Below, piece by piece: positions 1-7,711 of a stretch of DNA of 64,000 bases. Each line of letters begins with the position of its first letter. Position 1 is the first letter of the stretch. The position numbers and the translations under genes are program-made. Where the stretch lies: the NCBI RefSeq assembly GCF_024622195.1, contig NZ_JANKBI010000011.1, forward strand, positions 1 to 64,000, given 5' to 3'. The notes beneath the pieces were generated by a model. It ran no database searches. It saw nothing but the letters and a program-made list of their open reading frames with translations, and had not been told where the DNA came from. This stretch comes from Murimonas intestini (GTDB lineage Bacteria > Bacillota > Clostridia > Lachnospirales > Lachnospiraceae).

Positions 1-122
1 GATAAGAATTGTCATATCTTAATTCTTACCAAAAAGGAGTCATTTTTTTCAAAAGACACAAGTTTATTTACACTACCAGTATAAGCATTCAAAATGATGA
101 CCCATCTTGTACTTCGGTATAT

Positions 123-950
123 TTATTTTATCAGATTTTTAAGAGCCTCTATAATTTGCTCATAAGTAATGTGGGCAGCATATGCAAACTTTTTCTGATA
201 CTTTACCCACATATCTTGTAAATCTTCGCTGGTCGATATAACTTTGACAATCATATCCGTATCTTTAATATCTTCAGTACTTCCTCTATGTTCAGCCGTT
301 GCCGCCAGTGCTTCCCGAAACAGTTTTTTATCATAATTTTGCGTTGTGCTGAGGATATAAATATCGTAATAATCTCTCGGTCTTGTATTGAATATGCCGC
401 GACTCAAAATCGTTTCAACTTTCTCCGCCATCACTGTTTCAATGTTATAGCCCCATAGTTTGATGCACACCTCATCATCGAAAATGCCGCTGAATTTATA
501 CTGCACTGCAGACGGCGTAATAACATCCCCGGTCGACACATCAATAGAGAGCGGTGTTACTATCGTATCATATACAGCGTTTAATCTTACACAGAATCCA
601 CCGTATTTGTCATCCTTGCGAATCGGCAAAATAGACACAGTTTCAAAAACCACATCATCCTCAAGATTGATGCTGCATATATTCTTCACTGCTTCCGCAA
701 CTTTTTCCTCGGTCAATGGCAAATTTTTCAAGGTTGTATCCAAGTCCATTGTTGACCGGGTATCCAAGCCTACAATAGCAGCAATCAGCATTCCGCCTTT
801 TATCACAAATTTCTCGCTGTACTCCGATTCAGACATTCTTACCAGAAAACGTTCGAACATATAATTTTGAAGAACTACCTGAGCAGCAATATTGTTACTC
901 TTGGCATATTTTTTTATCTTTGCCTTAAGGCTCATTGCTTTTGAACTCAT
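123..950 (-). CDS. abiEii: AbiEii/AbiGii-type nucleotidyltransferase toxin
   Basis: This 275-residue protein has the look of the AbiEii toxin family, nucleotidyltransferase-fold enzymes that are the toxin of type IV toxin-antitoxin pairs and can act in phage abortive infection. The visible core is KGG at residues 51-53 followed by R65-STMDLD at about 65-71, the GG...DxD signature of the fold, which is intact. The ATG at 950 overlaps the stop of the upstream antitoxin gene as ATGA, so the two are translationally coupled. The length is typical for the family. The target (a tRNA or other nucleic acid in characterised relatives) cannot be told from the sequence. Family call is confident; actual toxicity is inferred. 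Confidence 0.88.
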   Translation of the reverse strand: MSSKAMSLKAKIKKYAKSNNIAAQVVLQNYMFERFLVRMSESEYSEKFVIKGGMLIAAIVGLDTRSTMDLDTTLKNLPLTEEKVAEAVKNICSINLEDDVVFETVSILPIRKDDKYGGFCVRLNAVYDTIVTPLSIDVSTGDVITPSAVQYKFSGIFDDEVCIKLWGYNIETVMAEKVETILSRGIFNTRPRDYYDIYILSTTQNYDKKLFREALAATAEHRGSTEDIKDTDMIVKVISTSEDLQDMWVKYQKKFAYAAHITYEQIIEALKNLIK

Positions 951-1540
951 AACAGTACCTCCAAATATTTTTTCAATTCCCTTGCAACTTTAAATTGTTT
1001 AGCATATACAGATAAGCGATTTAAGTCCTTTTTATCATATACAGCATAATTCTTGATAGCGCTAATGACTGTTTCCTCATCGCAACGATTACGGCATCTG
1101 AGAAAATCACAAATCGTTCTTTCCACATTATAACATCTGACGATGTTTCCAAAAGTCGTGTTCTTGTGGGTAATTCCAATATCATGCAGTTCCGGCTTCA
1201 CATAAAAGCAAATGCATTCACCTTTTAATGAATTGGGCAAAGAAGTATTGCTTGGGATAGTCACTGTGTGCGTAAAAGGTGTTCGTTCTGACAATCCATT
1301 TAAAAACAGAGCCGTATCATGGGAAAACACGATTCTGTCAGAGCGAAGCATCATCGTATACATATCATCATGTACTGCATCCGGCAAAGTATAAACGCCA
1401 TGTCTGCACCGTTCCAAAAGGCCCTCTTTCACATAATTCGTCAGCAGCTGTTTTGAATATCCTAATGAAAGCACCTGAGATGTGGTTATCATATTGTTAT
1501 TTTTTTTAATTTCATCATAGATCGTCTGATTGATATTCAT
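947..1540 (-). CDS. abiEi: AbiEi-type antitoxin and repressor
   Basis: A 197-residue AbiEi-family antitoxin: an N-terminal winged-helix region (about residues 1-55, including ITTSQVLSLGYSKQLLTNYV) followed by the conserved C-terminal antitoxin region with NVERTICDFLRCRNRCDEE. Known AbiEi proteins bind inverted repeats in their own promoter and neutralise AbiEii. I start it at the ATG at 1540 behind GGGAGG. The longer reading from a TTG at 1570 would begin at or before the predicted transcription start and is unlikely. It overlaps the toxin gene by 4 bp and is preceded by a perfect palindrome over the promoter, which fits autoregulation. Confidence 0.87.
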   Translation of the reverse strand: MNINQTIYDEIKKNNNMITTSQVLSLGYSKQLLTNYVKEGLLERCRHGVYTLPDAVHDDMYTMMLRSDRIVFSHDTALFLNGLSERTPFTHTVTIPSNTSLPNSLKGECICFYVKPELHDIGITHKNTTFGNIVRCYNVERTICDFLRCRNRCDEETVISAIKNYAVYDKKDLNRLSVYAKQFKVARELKKYLEVLL

Positions 1541-1572
1541 TTTACGCCTCCCATCATTGACTTTCAACAAAG

Positions 1573-1601
1573 ATTGTATCTCTTTTCAATTCAAAAGTCA
1601 A
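1573..1601 (-). promoter_or_regulatory. abiE operon promoter
   Basis: On the minus strand, TTGACT (1596-1601) and TACAAT (1573-1578) are separated by exactly 17 bp, an almost consensus sigma-A promoter. Transcription would begin near 1566, about 25 bases before the ATG at 1540. The -35 box lies inside one arm of the inverted repeat at 1587-1626. Confidence 0.8.
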
Positions 1602-1626
1602 CATTTAGAGATTGACTTTTGAATTG
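1587..1626. promoter_or_regulatory. Perfect inverted repeat, probable AbiEi operator
   Basis: Two 15-bp arms, CAATTCAAAAGTCAA (1587-1601) and its exact complement (1612-1626), flank a 10-bp spacer. One arm contains the -35 box of the abiE promoter. A degenerate further half-site, CAATTTAAAAG, lies at 1643-1653. AbiEi antitoxins are known to repress by binding inverted repeats at this position, so this is the likely operator; binding itself is inferred. Confidence 0.72.
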
Positions 1627-1653
1627 ATATAATTTATTTTTTCAATTTAAAAG

Positions 1654-1687
1654 AAAAAAAGGCATAGCCAATTGTTACAGCTATGCC
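1654..1687 (-). terminator. Intrinsic terminator of the ten-gene leftward run
   Basis: GGCATAGC (1661-1668) pairs with GCTATGCC (1680-1687) around an 11-base loop. Read on the minus strand the stem is followed by seven T residues (1660-1654). The stem overlaps the stop codon of the small gene at 1681-1911. Confidence 0.85.
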
Positions 1688-1911
1688 TTTTCCTGATATT
1701 TCCTGAACAGCTCCATGTCCTTCTCAGTCAGCTTTATGTTCGCTGTGTAGTTCCTGCCCTCCTCTGTAGTGACAGAGACTTCTATCACTGTTCCGGGCCT
1801 GACGGCGTCTTTTGAAACTGCTTTGATGAACTTAGGGAGCTTGGGATGGTTTTTCGTAAATTGTGACCAGGCATTGTGAAACTTCAGCATTCTCCTTGGG
1901 TCAAATCCCAT
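1681..1911 (-). CDS. Small conserved protein of unknown function
   Basis: A 76-residue basic, soluble protein starting MGFDPRRMLKFHNAWSQFT, with no signal peptide or membrane segment. The N-terminal half is rich in Lys, His and Phe; the C-terminal half looks like a beta-rich then helical segment (VIEVSVTTEEGRNYTANIKL, then KDMELFRKYQEKA). AGGTGATG precedes the ATG. It is the last gene of the leftward run that includes trmL, and its stop lies in the terminator stem. The composition resembles short conserved Clostridia proteins, but I cannot assign a function. Confidence 0.65.
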   Translation of the reverse strand: MGFDPRRMLKFHNAWSQFTKNHPKLPKFIKAVSKDAVRPGTVIEVSVTTEEGRNYTANIKLTEKDMELFRKYQEKA

Positions 1912-1939
1912 CCTGCATCACCTCATCTCGTGTTTATGT

Positions 1940-2440
1940 TTATTTCCAGTCATAATTTCTCAGATGGCCTTCCAGCCTCATATGATCGAAATTATTCTGG
2001 CGCAGCGCCTCGTAGAGTACGATAGCCACAGAATTTCCCAGATTCAGAGATCTTATATCACCGATCATGGGTATCCTAACGGCTGTCTCCTGGTTCTCCA
2101 CAAGTATCTCCTCGGGTATCCCCGCGCTTTCTTTTCCGAACATGATATAACAGTCCGGCTCATAATGGACCTCCGTGTATACCTGCTTTGCCTTGGTGGT
2201 GGCCATATAGATCCTGGCTCCCGGATTTCTTTCCAGGAAATCCTCATAGTTGATATATGTAGTCACGTCCAGATCCTTCCAGTAATCCATACCGGCCCGC
2301 TTCAGGGATTTTTCATCCAGACGGAAGCCCAGCGGTTCGATCAGATGTAGCCTCGTGCCCGTGGCTACGCAGGTTCGGCCGATATTTCCTGTATTGGCCG
2401 GTATTTCCGGTTCAAAAAGCACGATATTCAACTCAGCCAT
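1940..2440 (-). CDS. trmL: tRNA (cytidine(34)-2'-O)-methyltransferase, TrmL
   Basis: A SPOUT-superfamily methyltransferase that uses S-adenosylmethionine to methylate the ribose of the wobble nucleotide in certain tRNA-Leu species. All three family blocks are visible: EPEIPANTGNIGRTC near the N-terminus, FGKESAGIPEEIL at about residues 105-118, and the knot motif RSLNLGNSVAIVLYEALRQ near the C-terminus. I take the ATG at 2440 (MAELNIV) as the start because family members begin this way; an in-frame ATG at 2455 is possible. The start overlaps the end of the aminotransferase gene by 8 bp. Confidence 0.93.
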   Translation of the reverse strand: MAELNIVLFEPEIPANTGNIGRTCVATGTRLHLIEPLGFRLDEKSLKRAGMDYWKDLDVTTYINYEDFLERNPGARIYMATTKAKQVYTEVHYEPDCYIMFGKESAGIPEEILVENQETAVRIPMIGDIRSLNLGNSVAIVLYEALRQNNFDHMRLEGHLRNYDWK

Positions 2441-3614
2441 CCTGTCTGCCCCCATCTCTCAGCCGCTTTATAAAGTTCTCCAGCCTGCCAAGGGCCACCT
2501 TCAAATCTTCCAGGGAGTATGCATAGGAGATACGCAGATAGCCGTCCCCACAGTCACCGAATGCAGAACCCGGGACTACTGCCACATGCTCCTCATCAAG
2601 CAGCCTGGAAGCAAATTCTTCTGAGCTCATGCCAAATTCTTTAATGCATGGAAATACGTAGAAAGCGCCATAGGGCTCGAAGCATTTCAGCCCCATCTCA
2701 TGAAAGGCATGCATCAGATAACGTCTTCTGCCATTGTAGGCTTTCCGCATCTCTTCTATATCCTCATCGCCGTTTTTGAGGGCCTCAATAGCCGCATACT
2801 GGCTTGTGGTGGGCGCACACATGATAGCAAACTGGTGCAGCTTCACCATCTGGCTGATGATCTCCTCCGGACCGCAGGCATAGCCCAGCCTCCATCCTGT
2901 CATGGCATATGCCTTTGAAAAGCCGTTAATGAGGACTGTCCTCTCCTTCATTCCAGGAAGGCTGGCGATGGATGTATGTCCCGTCTCATAGGTCAGCTCT
3001 GAGTATATCTCATCAGAGAGCACATAAATATCCTTCTCAATGACAACCTGGGCAATCTCTTCAAGCTCTTCTTTTGTCATGATGGCTCCTGTGGGATTAT
3101 TCGGGAAAGGCAGCACAAGTATTTTTGTCTTCTCTGTAATGGCATCCAGAAGCTGCTGCTTCGTCAGCCTGAACTGGTTCTCTTCCCTGAGTTCTATGAT
3201 CACAGGAACTCCGTCCGCCATAACAGCGCAGGGAAGGTAAGAAACAAAGCTGGGCTGCGGTATCAATACCTCCTCGCCCGGATTGAGCATAGCCCTCATA
3301 CACAGGTCTATGGCCTCGCTGCCTCCCACTGTGATAAGCACCTGGCTTGCCGCATTGTAAGACACCCTGCACTTGCGCTCCAGATAACGGCTTATCTCTT
3401 CTCTCAATTCCATCAGGCCTGAATTGGATGTATAAAAGGTACGCCCCTTTTCCAGGGAATAGATGCCCTCATCCCTGATGTGCCACGGTGTGTCAAAGTC
3501 CGGCTCGCCCACACCAAGGGACACTACCTCCTCCATCTGATTCGCGATGTCAAAAAATTTACGTATCCCTGACGGCTGGATTACTTTTACTTTTTCTGCT
3601 ATCGGATCTCTCAC
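2433..3614 (-). CDS. Class I/II PLP-dependent aminotransferase
   Basis: A 393-residue fold-type I aminotransferase of the AspC/PatA group. NNPTGA at about 167-172 contacts the cofactor, and the Schiff-base lysine lies in FSKAYAMTGWRLGYACG at about 230-245. Such enzymes move amino groups between amino acids such as aspartate and 2-oxoglutarate; the exact substrate cannot be read from the sequence. It starts with GTG, whose last bases form a GTGA overlap with the stop of the Lrp-type regulator upstream, so regulator and enzyme are coupled and the regulator may sense an amino acid the enzyme handles. Confidence 0.92.
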   Translation of the reverse strand: MRDPIAEKVKVIQPSGIRKFFDIANQMEEVVSLGVGEPDFDTPWHIRDEGIYSLEKGRTFYTSNSGLMELREEISRYLERKCRVSYNAASQVLITVGGSEAIDLCMRAMLNPGEEVLIPQPSFVSYLPCAVMADGVPVIIELREENQFRLTKQQLLDAITEKTKILVLPFPNNPTGAIMTKEELEEIAQVVIEKDIYVLSDEIYSELTYETGHTSIASLPGMKERTVLINGFSKAYAMTGWRLGYACGPEEIISQMVKLHQFAIMCAPTTSQYAAIEALKNGDEDIEEMRKAYNGRRRYLMHAFHEMGLKCFEPYGAFYVFPCIKEFGMSSEEFASRLLDEEHVAVVPGSAFGDCGDGYLRISYAYSLEDLKVALGRLENFIKRLRDGGRQDG

Positions 3615-4093
3615 GGTGTCACCAACATCCTTTCATCTTTAGCCTTTTTTGCGAAAATTGTTCCATGATCCTTATATTTCTTCAGCACAAAATGAGTCGC
3701 TGTACTGAGAACAGACGGAAGTGTAGACAGCTTGTCTGATACAAATCCCGCTATCTCCTTCAGGGTTTTGCCCTCCAGTATCACCAGCAGGTCATATGCC
3801 CCTGAGATCAGGTACACAGACTGTACCTCCGGATAATTGTAGATGCGCTCTGCAATGCTGTCAAAGCCCTGTCCCCTCTGGGGAGTCACACGGACCTCGA
3901 TCAGGGCTGTTGTCTTTTCCTTTGATGTCTTGTCCCAGTCTATCAATGTATGATAGCCGCAGATGATCTTCTCCTGTTCCATCTTACTGATCTCATTTGC
4001 TATAGATATCTCATCTGATCCCAGGATGATAGCCAGTTCCTTTAAATCGATCCGGCTGTTCTTTTCTAAAAATGTCAAAATCTCTTCTCTCAT
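3611..4093 (-). CDS. Lrp/AsnC-family transcriptional regulator
   Basis: A 160-residue feast/famine regulator. Residues 1-60 form the winged helix (DLKELAIILGSDEISIANEISKME) and about 65-145 form the RAM/ligand domain (TTALIEVRVTP, VYLISGAYDLLVILEGKT). Members bind amino acids and assemble as octamers. GGAGG lies upstream of the ATG at 4093. It is immediately upstream of, and overlapping, the aminotransferase gene, so control of amino-acid transamination is the simplest reading. The N-terminal helix-turn-helix is somewhat divergent from E. coli Lrp. Confidence 0.9.
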   Translation of the reverse strand: MREEILTFLEKNSRIDLKELAIILGSDEISIANEISKMEQEKIICGYHTLIDWDKTSKEKTTALIEVRVTPQRGQGFDSIAERIYNYPEVQSVYLISGAYDLLVILEGKTLKEIAGFVSDKLSTLPSVLSTATHFVLKKYKDHGTIFAKKAKDERMLVTP

Positions 4094-4120
4094 CTTCTAA
4101 CCTCCATATTTCCCGCTTTA

Positions 4121-5140
4121 TCATTGCCGCGGGGTCTTTGACTCTTCTTCATCCGTCTGCCCCAGGGCATATATCTCATCTGCCCTTGGCCGCTCCAGAA
4201 AACGCCTTTCCCCGCCGTTTAATACGACCCTGTCATTGCCCGGCGTAGCCTTTCCTATGACAACGGAGGGGATTCCCAGCTTTTCCAGCTCCCTGACAAG
4301 GGAATAACCGTCCGGAGTGCCGATCAGCAGGGAGCCTCCTGAGATCAGCCCGTATGGGTTAAGCCCGTACATCTCACAGATCTCTATCGTCTCCTGCCGG
4401 ATGGGTATTTTCCTGAGGTCCGCTTCCAGGCCCGTGCCTGCACACTCTGCCATTTCCCAGAGGGCGCCGAATATCCCTCCTTCAGTCACATCGTGCATGG
4501 CATCCGCCCCGAAGCGGCTGGCCGCCCCGGCCTCCTTCACCACCGAAAGGTATTTATCAAAGTCTCTTGCTTCTTCAAGCATTGCCTCCGGAAAACGTTC
4601 CGAAAGCTCTTTCCACTTTTCTTTTACAATTATAGATGTGCCTTCCAAGCCTATCCATTTAGTCACCATCAGATCATCCCCCGGCTTCAGCCCTGAGGAG
4701 GTAAGGTAGCCGTCCTTTTTAGCCTTCCCTATCCCTGTCACGGTGATAACAGGCATATTAACAGCCGGTGTGGATTCTGTGTGGCCTCCTAATACCTGTA
4801 TGTGCAGGTAAGCGCAGGTCTGCTCGACCTGCGCCATGATTTCCTTAAGCTCTTCTTCTTCACAGGAAACCGGCAGCAAAATGCTCAGCATCACAGCGAC
4901 AGGCTCAGCCCCGGCCGAAGCCAGGTCATTCACCGCCGCATGGATACCCAGTTTCCCACAATCCACCGCTGAGGCTGTGACAGGGTCCGTGGTGCACACG
5001 AACACTTCGTCAGGCCCCAGCTCCAGAACGCCGCAGTCTTCCCCTACCCGGGGACCTGTGAGCACTTCCGGCCTGGTGGTCTTTAATTGTCTCAAAACGG
5101 ACCGTTTTAATACGGTTTCCGGAATCTTACCTGCTTTCAT
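4121..5140 (-). CDS. AIR-synthase/HypE-superfamily protein
   Basis: A 339-residue member of the PurM/HypE ATP-binding superfamily. Visible motifs are GPRVGEDCGVLELG (about 29-42), TTDPVT (about 50-55), the glycine-rich HAAVNDLASAGAEP (about 67-80) and HDVTEGGIFGALWEMAE (about 216-232). Canonical HypE ends in a cysteine that carries the hydrogenase cyanide ligand. This protein ends in KTPRQ with no such cysteine, and no hyp neighbours are present, so hydrogenase maturation is unlikely. It probably phosphorylates or activates an unknown small substrate using ATP. It sits between the vanW-like and lrp-like genes with short gaps. Confidence 0.8.
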   Translation of the reverse strand: MKAGKIPETVLKRSVLRQLKTTRPEVLTGPRVGEDCGVLELGPDEVFVCTTDPVTASAVDCGKLGIHAAVNDLASAGAEPVAVMLSILLPVSCEEEELKEIMAQVEQTCAYLHIQVLGGHTESTPAVNMPVITVTGIGKAKKDGYLTSSGLKPGDDLMVTKWIGLEGTSIIVKEKWKELSERFPEAMLEEARDFDKYLSVVKEAGAASRFGADAMHDVTEGGIFGALWEMAECAGTGLEADLRKIPIRQETIEICEMYGLNPYGLISGGSLLIGTPDGYSLVRELEKLGIPSVVIGKATPGNDRVVLNGGERRFLERPRADEIYALGQTDEEESKTPRQ

Positions 5141-5167
5141 ACATGTTTCCTCGCTTTAACCATGTTG

Positions 5168-6826
5168 TCAATACTGTATGGGCTGTCCATTTTCATCATA
5201 GCCCTGGGGTGCATCAGACGGAACCTGTTCTTCAGCCGGCGGATTCTCCACCGGGGCTTCTGTGGCATCTGTCTGAGGTGCATCTGTCTGAGGCGCTTCT
5301 GTCTGTGGAGCATCTGTCTGAGGCGCTTCCGTGGCCTCTGTGGGAGCTTCAGTCTCAGGCGGTGCCTCTGTCTCACTCTGTCCTGTGCCGCCCGCTCCAT
5401 TTGCTATGATGCTGTTGACCATATCCAGGTCATTAGCCGCTATTGCCTCATAGATAGCCGCTGATACAGATGGGTCATCTGTGGCTGTGCCTATCTCATA
5501 AGAGGTGGGCGTAGCCTGATAAAAGCTGGAATTCACCTGTGTAGTCTCTGTTTCTCCGTTATAATATACATTTTTCCAGAGCACTGCTGTCAAGCCTTCC
5601 ATGGCTGACTGTATCTGCGCCACATATCCTACATTCTGGTCAGGCTTTGCGTAGAGCTTCACGCCCTCCGGCGTAGTGCGGCTTGTAACTTCACTGACAT
5701 ACTCTACCACTCTGTCAGCAGGTCTTGTCTCATGCCCGTAGATCGTAAATGTCAGCTCGCCTCCATAGGCGTATCCTTCTATATAAATAGGTGCGTCTGT
5801 ATTATTCTGGAATACCAGGTCCATCAGCCCTTCAGCGATAGCTGCGTCCTTGGACGGATCCACATAGGAAACTGTCATCGTGTGGTTGGAACGCGCCAGC
5901 ACATCCAGCTCTGATTTCAGAACTGCATTATAAAGTGTAGTAGACACCTGGCAGATACCGCCGCCGTAGGAATCCACCACCTTGCCGCTCTCATAGGAGG
6001 GAGCCAGCTCATAGCCGTTTTCCGCTGTAAACGGCACTACTGCATCTGTCACAGAAAAGCTGTCGCCAGGATAGAGAAGATGGCCGTTCAGCCTCTGTGC
6101 CCCTACTTCCACATTTACATTCCTGCCGTAAGTAGATCCATAATATGTGGTAGCTGTCCCCAGTACATCCTGCACCTTGCTCAGCTCTTCTTCCGTTCCC
6201 TTAGGCTTCACTTCCTCAGCTGCCAGCTGTATGGACGCCGGACTTCCATTGAAAGCTGTGTCCATGTAGTCTGTGATAGCCTTTACTGACTTGTCCACAT
6301 CCACCTTGACGCCTGTCACGCCCGGCACTATCTCAAAATATCCGTTTTCCCTGGTAAGACTGCCGTCCTGCGCCTCACAGTTGAGCTGTACGCACTCTGT
6401 ATTCACAAAGGAGGCCAGCTTGCTGCTGTCAGTCGTATACGTCAGATTAAATGTCTTTGTCTCATTTTCCAGATCTTTATTATCTTTATAGCGCTTGATC
6501 AGGTTTCCTGACTTGCCCAGGCCTGCGGCCTCATTCACCACGCTCTTATTTTCCCATGTAAGTCCCAGTTCAGCAGCTGTCGTGTCCAGCTGCTTATCGG
6601 CTACTCTTAAAGTAACCTTTGTATTTCCCATCTCGGCCACCTTGGCCTCAACTGCCTGGGATGCCTCTTCTACAGTCATTCCTGAGACGTCTACCCCTCC
6701 AATGTAGACCCCCTTATTGATCGTTCCTGCGGAATCTGACGCATCCGCCTGAACAGAAAACAATCCGCCTGACAGAACTGCCAGACTCAGTGCCGCTGCC
6801 GTTAACAACATTCTCCTTAATTTCAT
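5168..6826 (-). CDS. VanW-family exported cell-wall protein
   Basis: A 552-residue secreted protein. The start at 6826 follows AAGGAG; an upstream in-frame ATG at 6844 overlaps this site. A signal peptide (MKLRRMLLTAAALSLAVLSG...) covers about residues 1-28. Residues about 35-210 contain two copies of the putative peptidoglycan-binding domain seen with VanW (GVYIGGVDVSGMTVEEA). The VanW domain (SYGGGICQVSTTLYNAVLKS) lies at about 280-375, then a G5-like segment at about 380-465. The C-terminal roughly 60 residues are a low-complexity T/E/A/P/Q/D tail. Function is probably extracytoplasmic, associated with the wall; VanW biochemistry is unknown. Confidence 0.87.
   Translation of the reverse strand: MKLRRMLLTAAALSLAVLSGGLFSVQADASDSAGTINKGVYIGGVDVSGMTVEEASQAVEAKVAEMGNTKVTLRVADKQLDTTAAELGLTWENKSVVNEAAGLGKSGNLIKRYKDNKDLENETKTFNLTYTTDSSKLASFVNTECVQLNCEAQDGSLTRENGYFEIVPGVTGVKVDVDKSVKAITDYMDTAFNGSPASIQLAAEEVKPKGTEEELSKVQDVLGTATTYYGSTYGRNVNVEVGAQRLNGHLLYPGDSFSVTDAVVPFTAENGYELAPSYESGKVVDSYGGGICQVSTTLYNAVLKSELDVLARSNHTMTVSYVDPSKDAAIAEGLMDLVFQNNTDAPIYIEGYAYGGELTFTIYGHETRPADRVVEYVSEVTSRTTPEGVKLYAKPDQNVGYVAQIQSAMEGLTAVLWKNVYYNGETETTQVNSSFYQATPTSYEIGTATDDPSVSAAIYEAIAANDLDMVNSIIANGAGGTGQSETEAPPETEAPTEATEAPQTDAPQTEAPQTDAPQTDATEAPVENPPAEEQVPSDAPQGYDENGQPIQY
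5265..5324. repeat. 15-bp tandem repeat coding the VanW tail
   Basis: Four near-identical 15-bp units (type GCATCTGTCTGAGGC on the plus strand) encode the APQTD/APQTE repeats at the C-terminus of the VanW-like protein. Units differ by one to three bases, so the copy number could change by slippage without breaking the frame. Confidence 0.75.
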
Positions 6827-6879
6827 ATAAACACTCCTTATCATTATCTAACCCTGTTTGTTGTGAATAGTACTGCGTG

Positions 6880-6987
6880 TTACATCACAAGTTCCAATAC
6901 TACAGGCAATATCATCGCCACGACCAGCACGATAATAATTACTGCTGCAATTTTGCGCCTTGTTTTACTGCTGTTAAAATTAATCAT
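6880..6987 (-). CDS. 35-residue single-pass membrane peptide
   Basis: A small open frame in the gap between the exonuclease and the vanW-like gene. AGAGGTG precedes the ATG at 6987 and translation ends at the TAA at 6880-6882. The product starts MINFNSSKTRRKIAAVIII and continues with a hydrophobic stretch to the end: a short polar and basic head (residues 1-12), then one membrane helix (about 13-33). A good ribosome site, sensible topology and 7-bp spacing to the upstream gene support it as real. It may be an inner-membrane regulatory peptide; no function can be assigned. Confidence 0.68.
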   Translation of the reverse strand: MINFNSSKTRRKIAAVIIIVLVVAMILPVVLELVM

Positions 6988-6994
6988 ATTTGAT

Positions 6995-7711
6995 TCACCT
7001 CTTGATCCTGCCATGCTGCAGTATAATTTTATCTATCAACCTGGATGCCTCACTTTTTGTCAGCGTGTCCATAGGCACGTCTAGGTCTATTCTATGATAT
7101 TTTATCAAATCTATCAAGTATCCTTTTTGGATTTTTGTGGCAGGACACTCTTTTTTCACCCTGCACACCATTGGACAGGCCTCAAACACCTCCGGCGCCT
7201 GCTCATAATAGCGCTGTGCCAGCTTTCTGTACACCTCGCTTGCCGCCAGGGCATCATCCAGGGCCCTGTGCTGGTTCTCAGTCTCAATGGAAAGATATCT
7301 GCACAGATATTCCAGCTTCCTGCTTGGGAGCTGGGGAAGGCATTTTCTGGCTATCTTCAGGGTATCAATGCCATGGCGTTCAAATTTCAGGCTGTTGTTC
7401 ACCGCTGCCTGCTTTAAGAAGCTGTAGTCAAAGAGGATATTGTGCCCCAGCAGAACATCATCACCGCAGAAGTCCAGAAGCTCTCCCATGGCCTCCCTGA
7501 TCTGTTTTCCCCCTGACGCCATCTCATCATCAATACCTGTCAGATTCGTTATAAAGTACGGAATGGGAATCCCCACATTAATAAATGTCCCGTAAGTCTC
7601 TGTGACCCTCCCCTCCACGATCCTTGCTGCGCCTATTTCCAGTATTTTGTCACCGGATGGGTTCAGCCCTGTAGTCTCCAGGTCAATAGCTATATACGTA
7701 TTATTCTTCAT
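6995..7711 (-). CDS. DEDDh 3'-5' exonuclease (Pol III epsilon / PolC proofreading type)
   Basis: A 238-residue exonuclease of the DnaQ/PolC type. Exo I is IDLETTGL at residues 9-16, Exo II is GHNILFDYSFLKQ at about 94-106, and Exo III is HRALDDALAA at about 153-162, giving the full DEDDh set for two-metal catalysis. The C-terminal 60 residues (YLIDLIKYHRIDLDVPMDTL...) form an extra SAP-like or helical region not needed for catalysis. The start codon overlaps the nth stop as ATGA. It is a stand-alone exonuclease probably active in repair together with Nth. Confidence 0.88.
   Translation of the reverse strand: MKNNTYIAIDLETTGLNPSGDKILEIGAARIVEGRVTETYGTFINVGIPIPYFITNLTGIDDEMASGGKQIREAMGELLDFCGDDVLLGHNILFDYSFLKQAAVNNSLKFERHGIDTLKIARKCLPQLPSRKLEYLCRYLSIETENQHRALDDALAASEVYRKLAQRYYEQAPEVFEACPMVCRVKKECPATKIQKGYLIDLIKYHRIDLDVPMDTLTKSEASRLIDKIILQHGRIKR

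Noticed and set aside
9..221. A 70-codon frame on the plus strand at the left edge
   Set aside because: No ribosome site, odd composition and overlap with the end of abiEii; treated as chance.
4121..5140. Hydrogenase maturation factor HypE
   Set aside because: No terminal cysteine and no hyp or hydrogenase genes in the neighbourhood.
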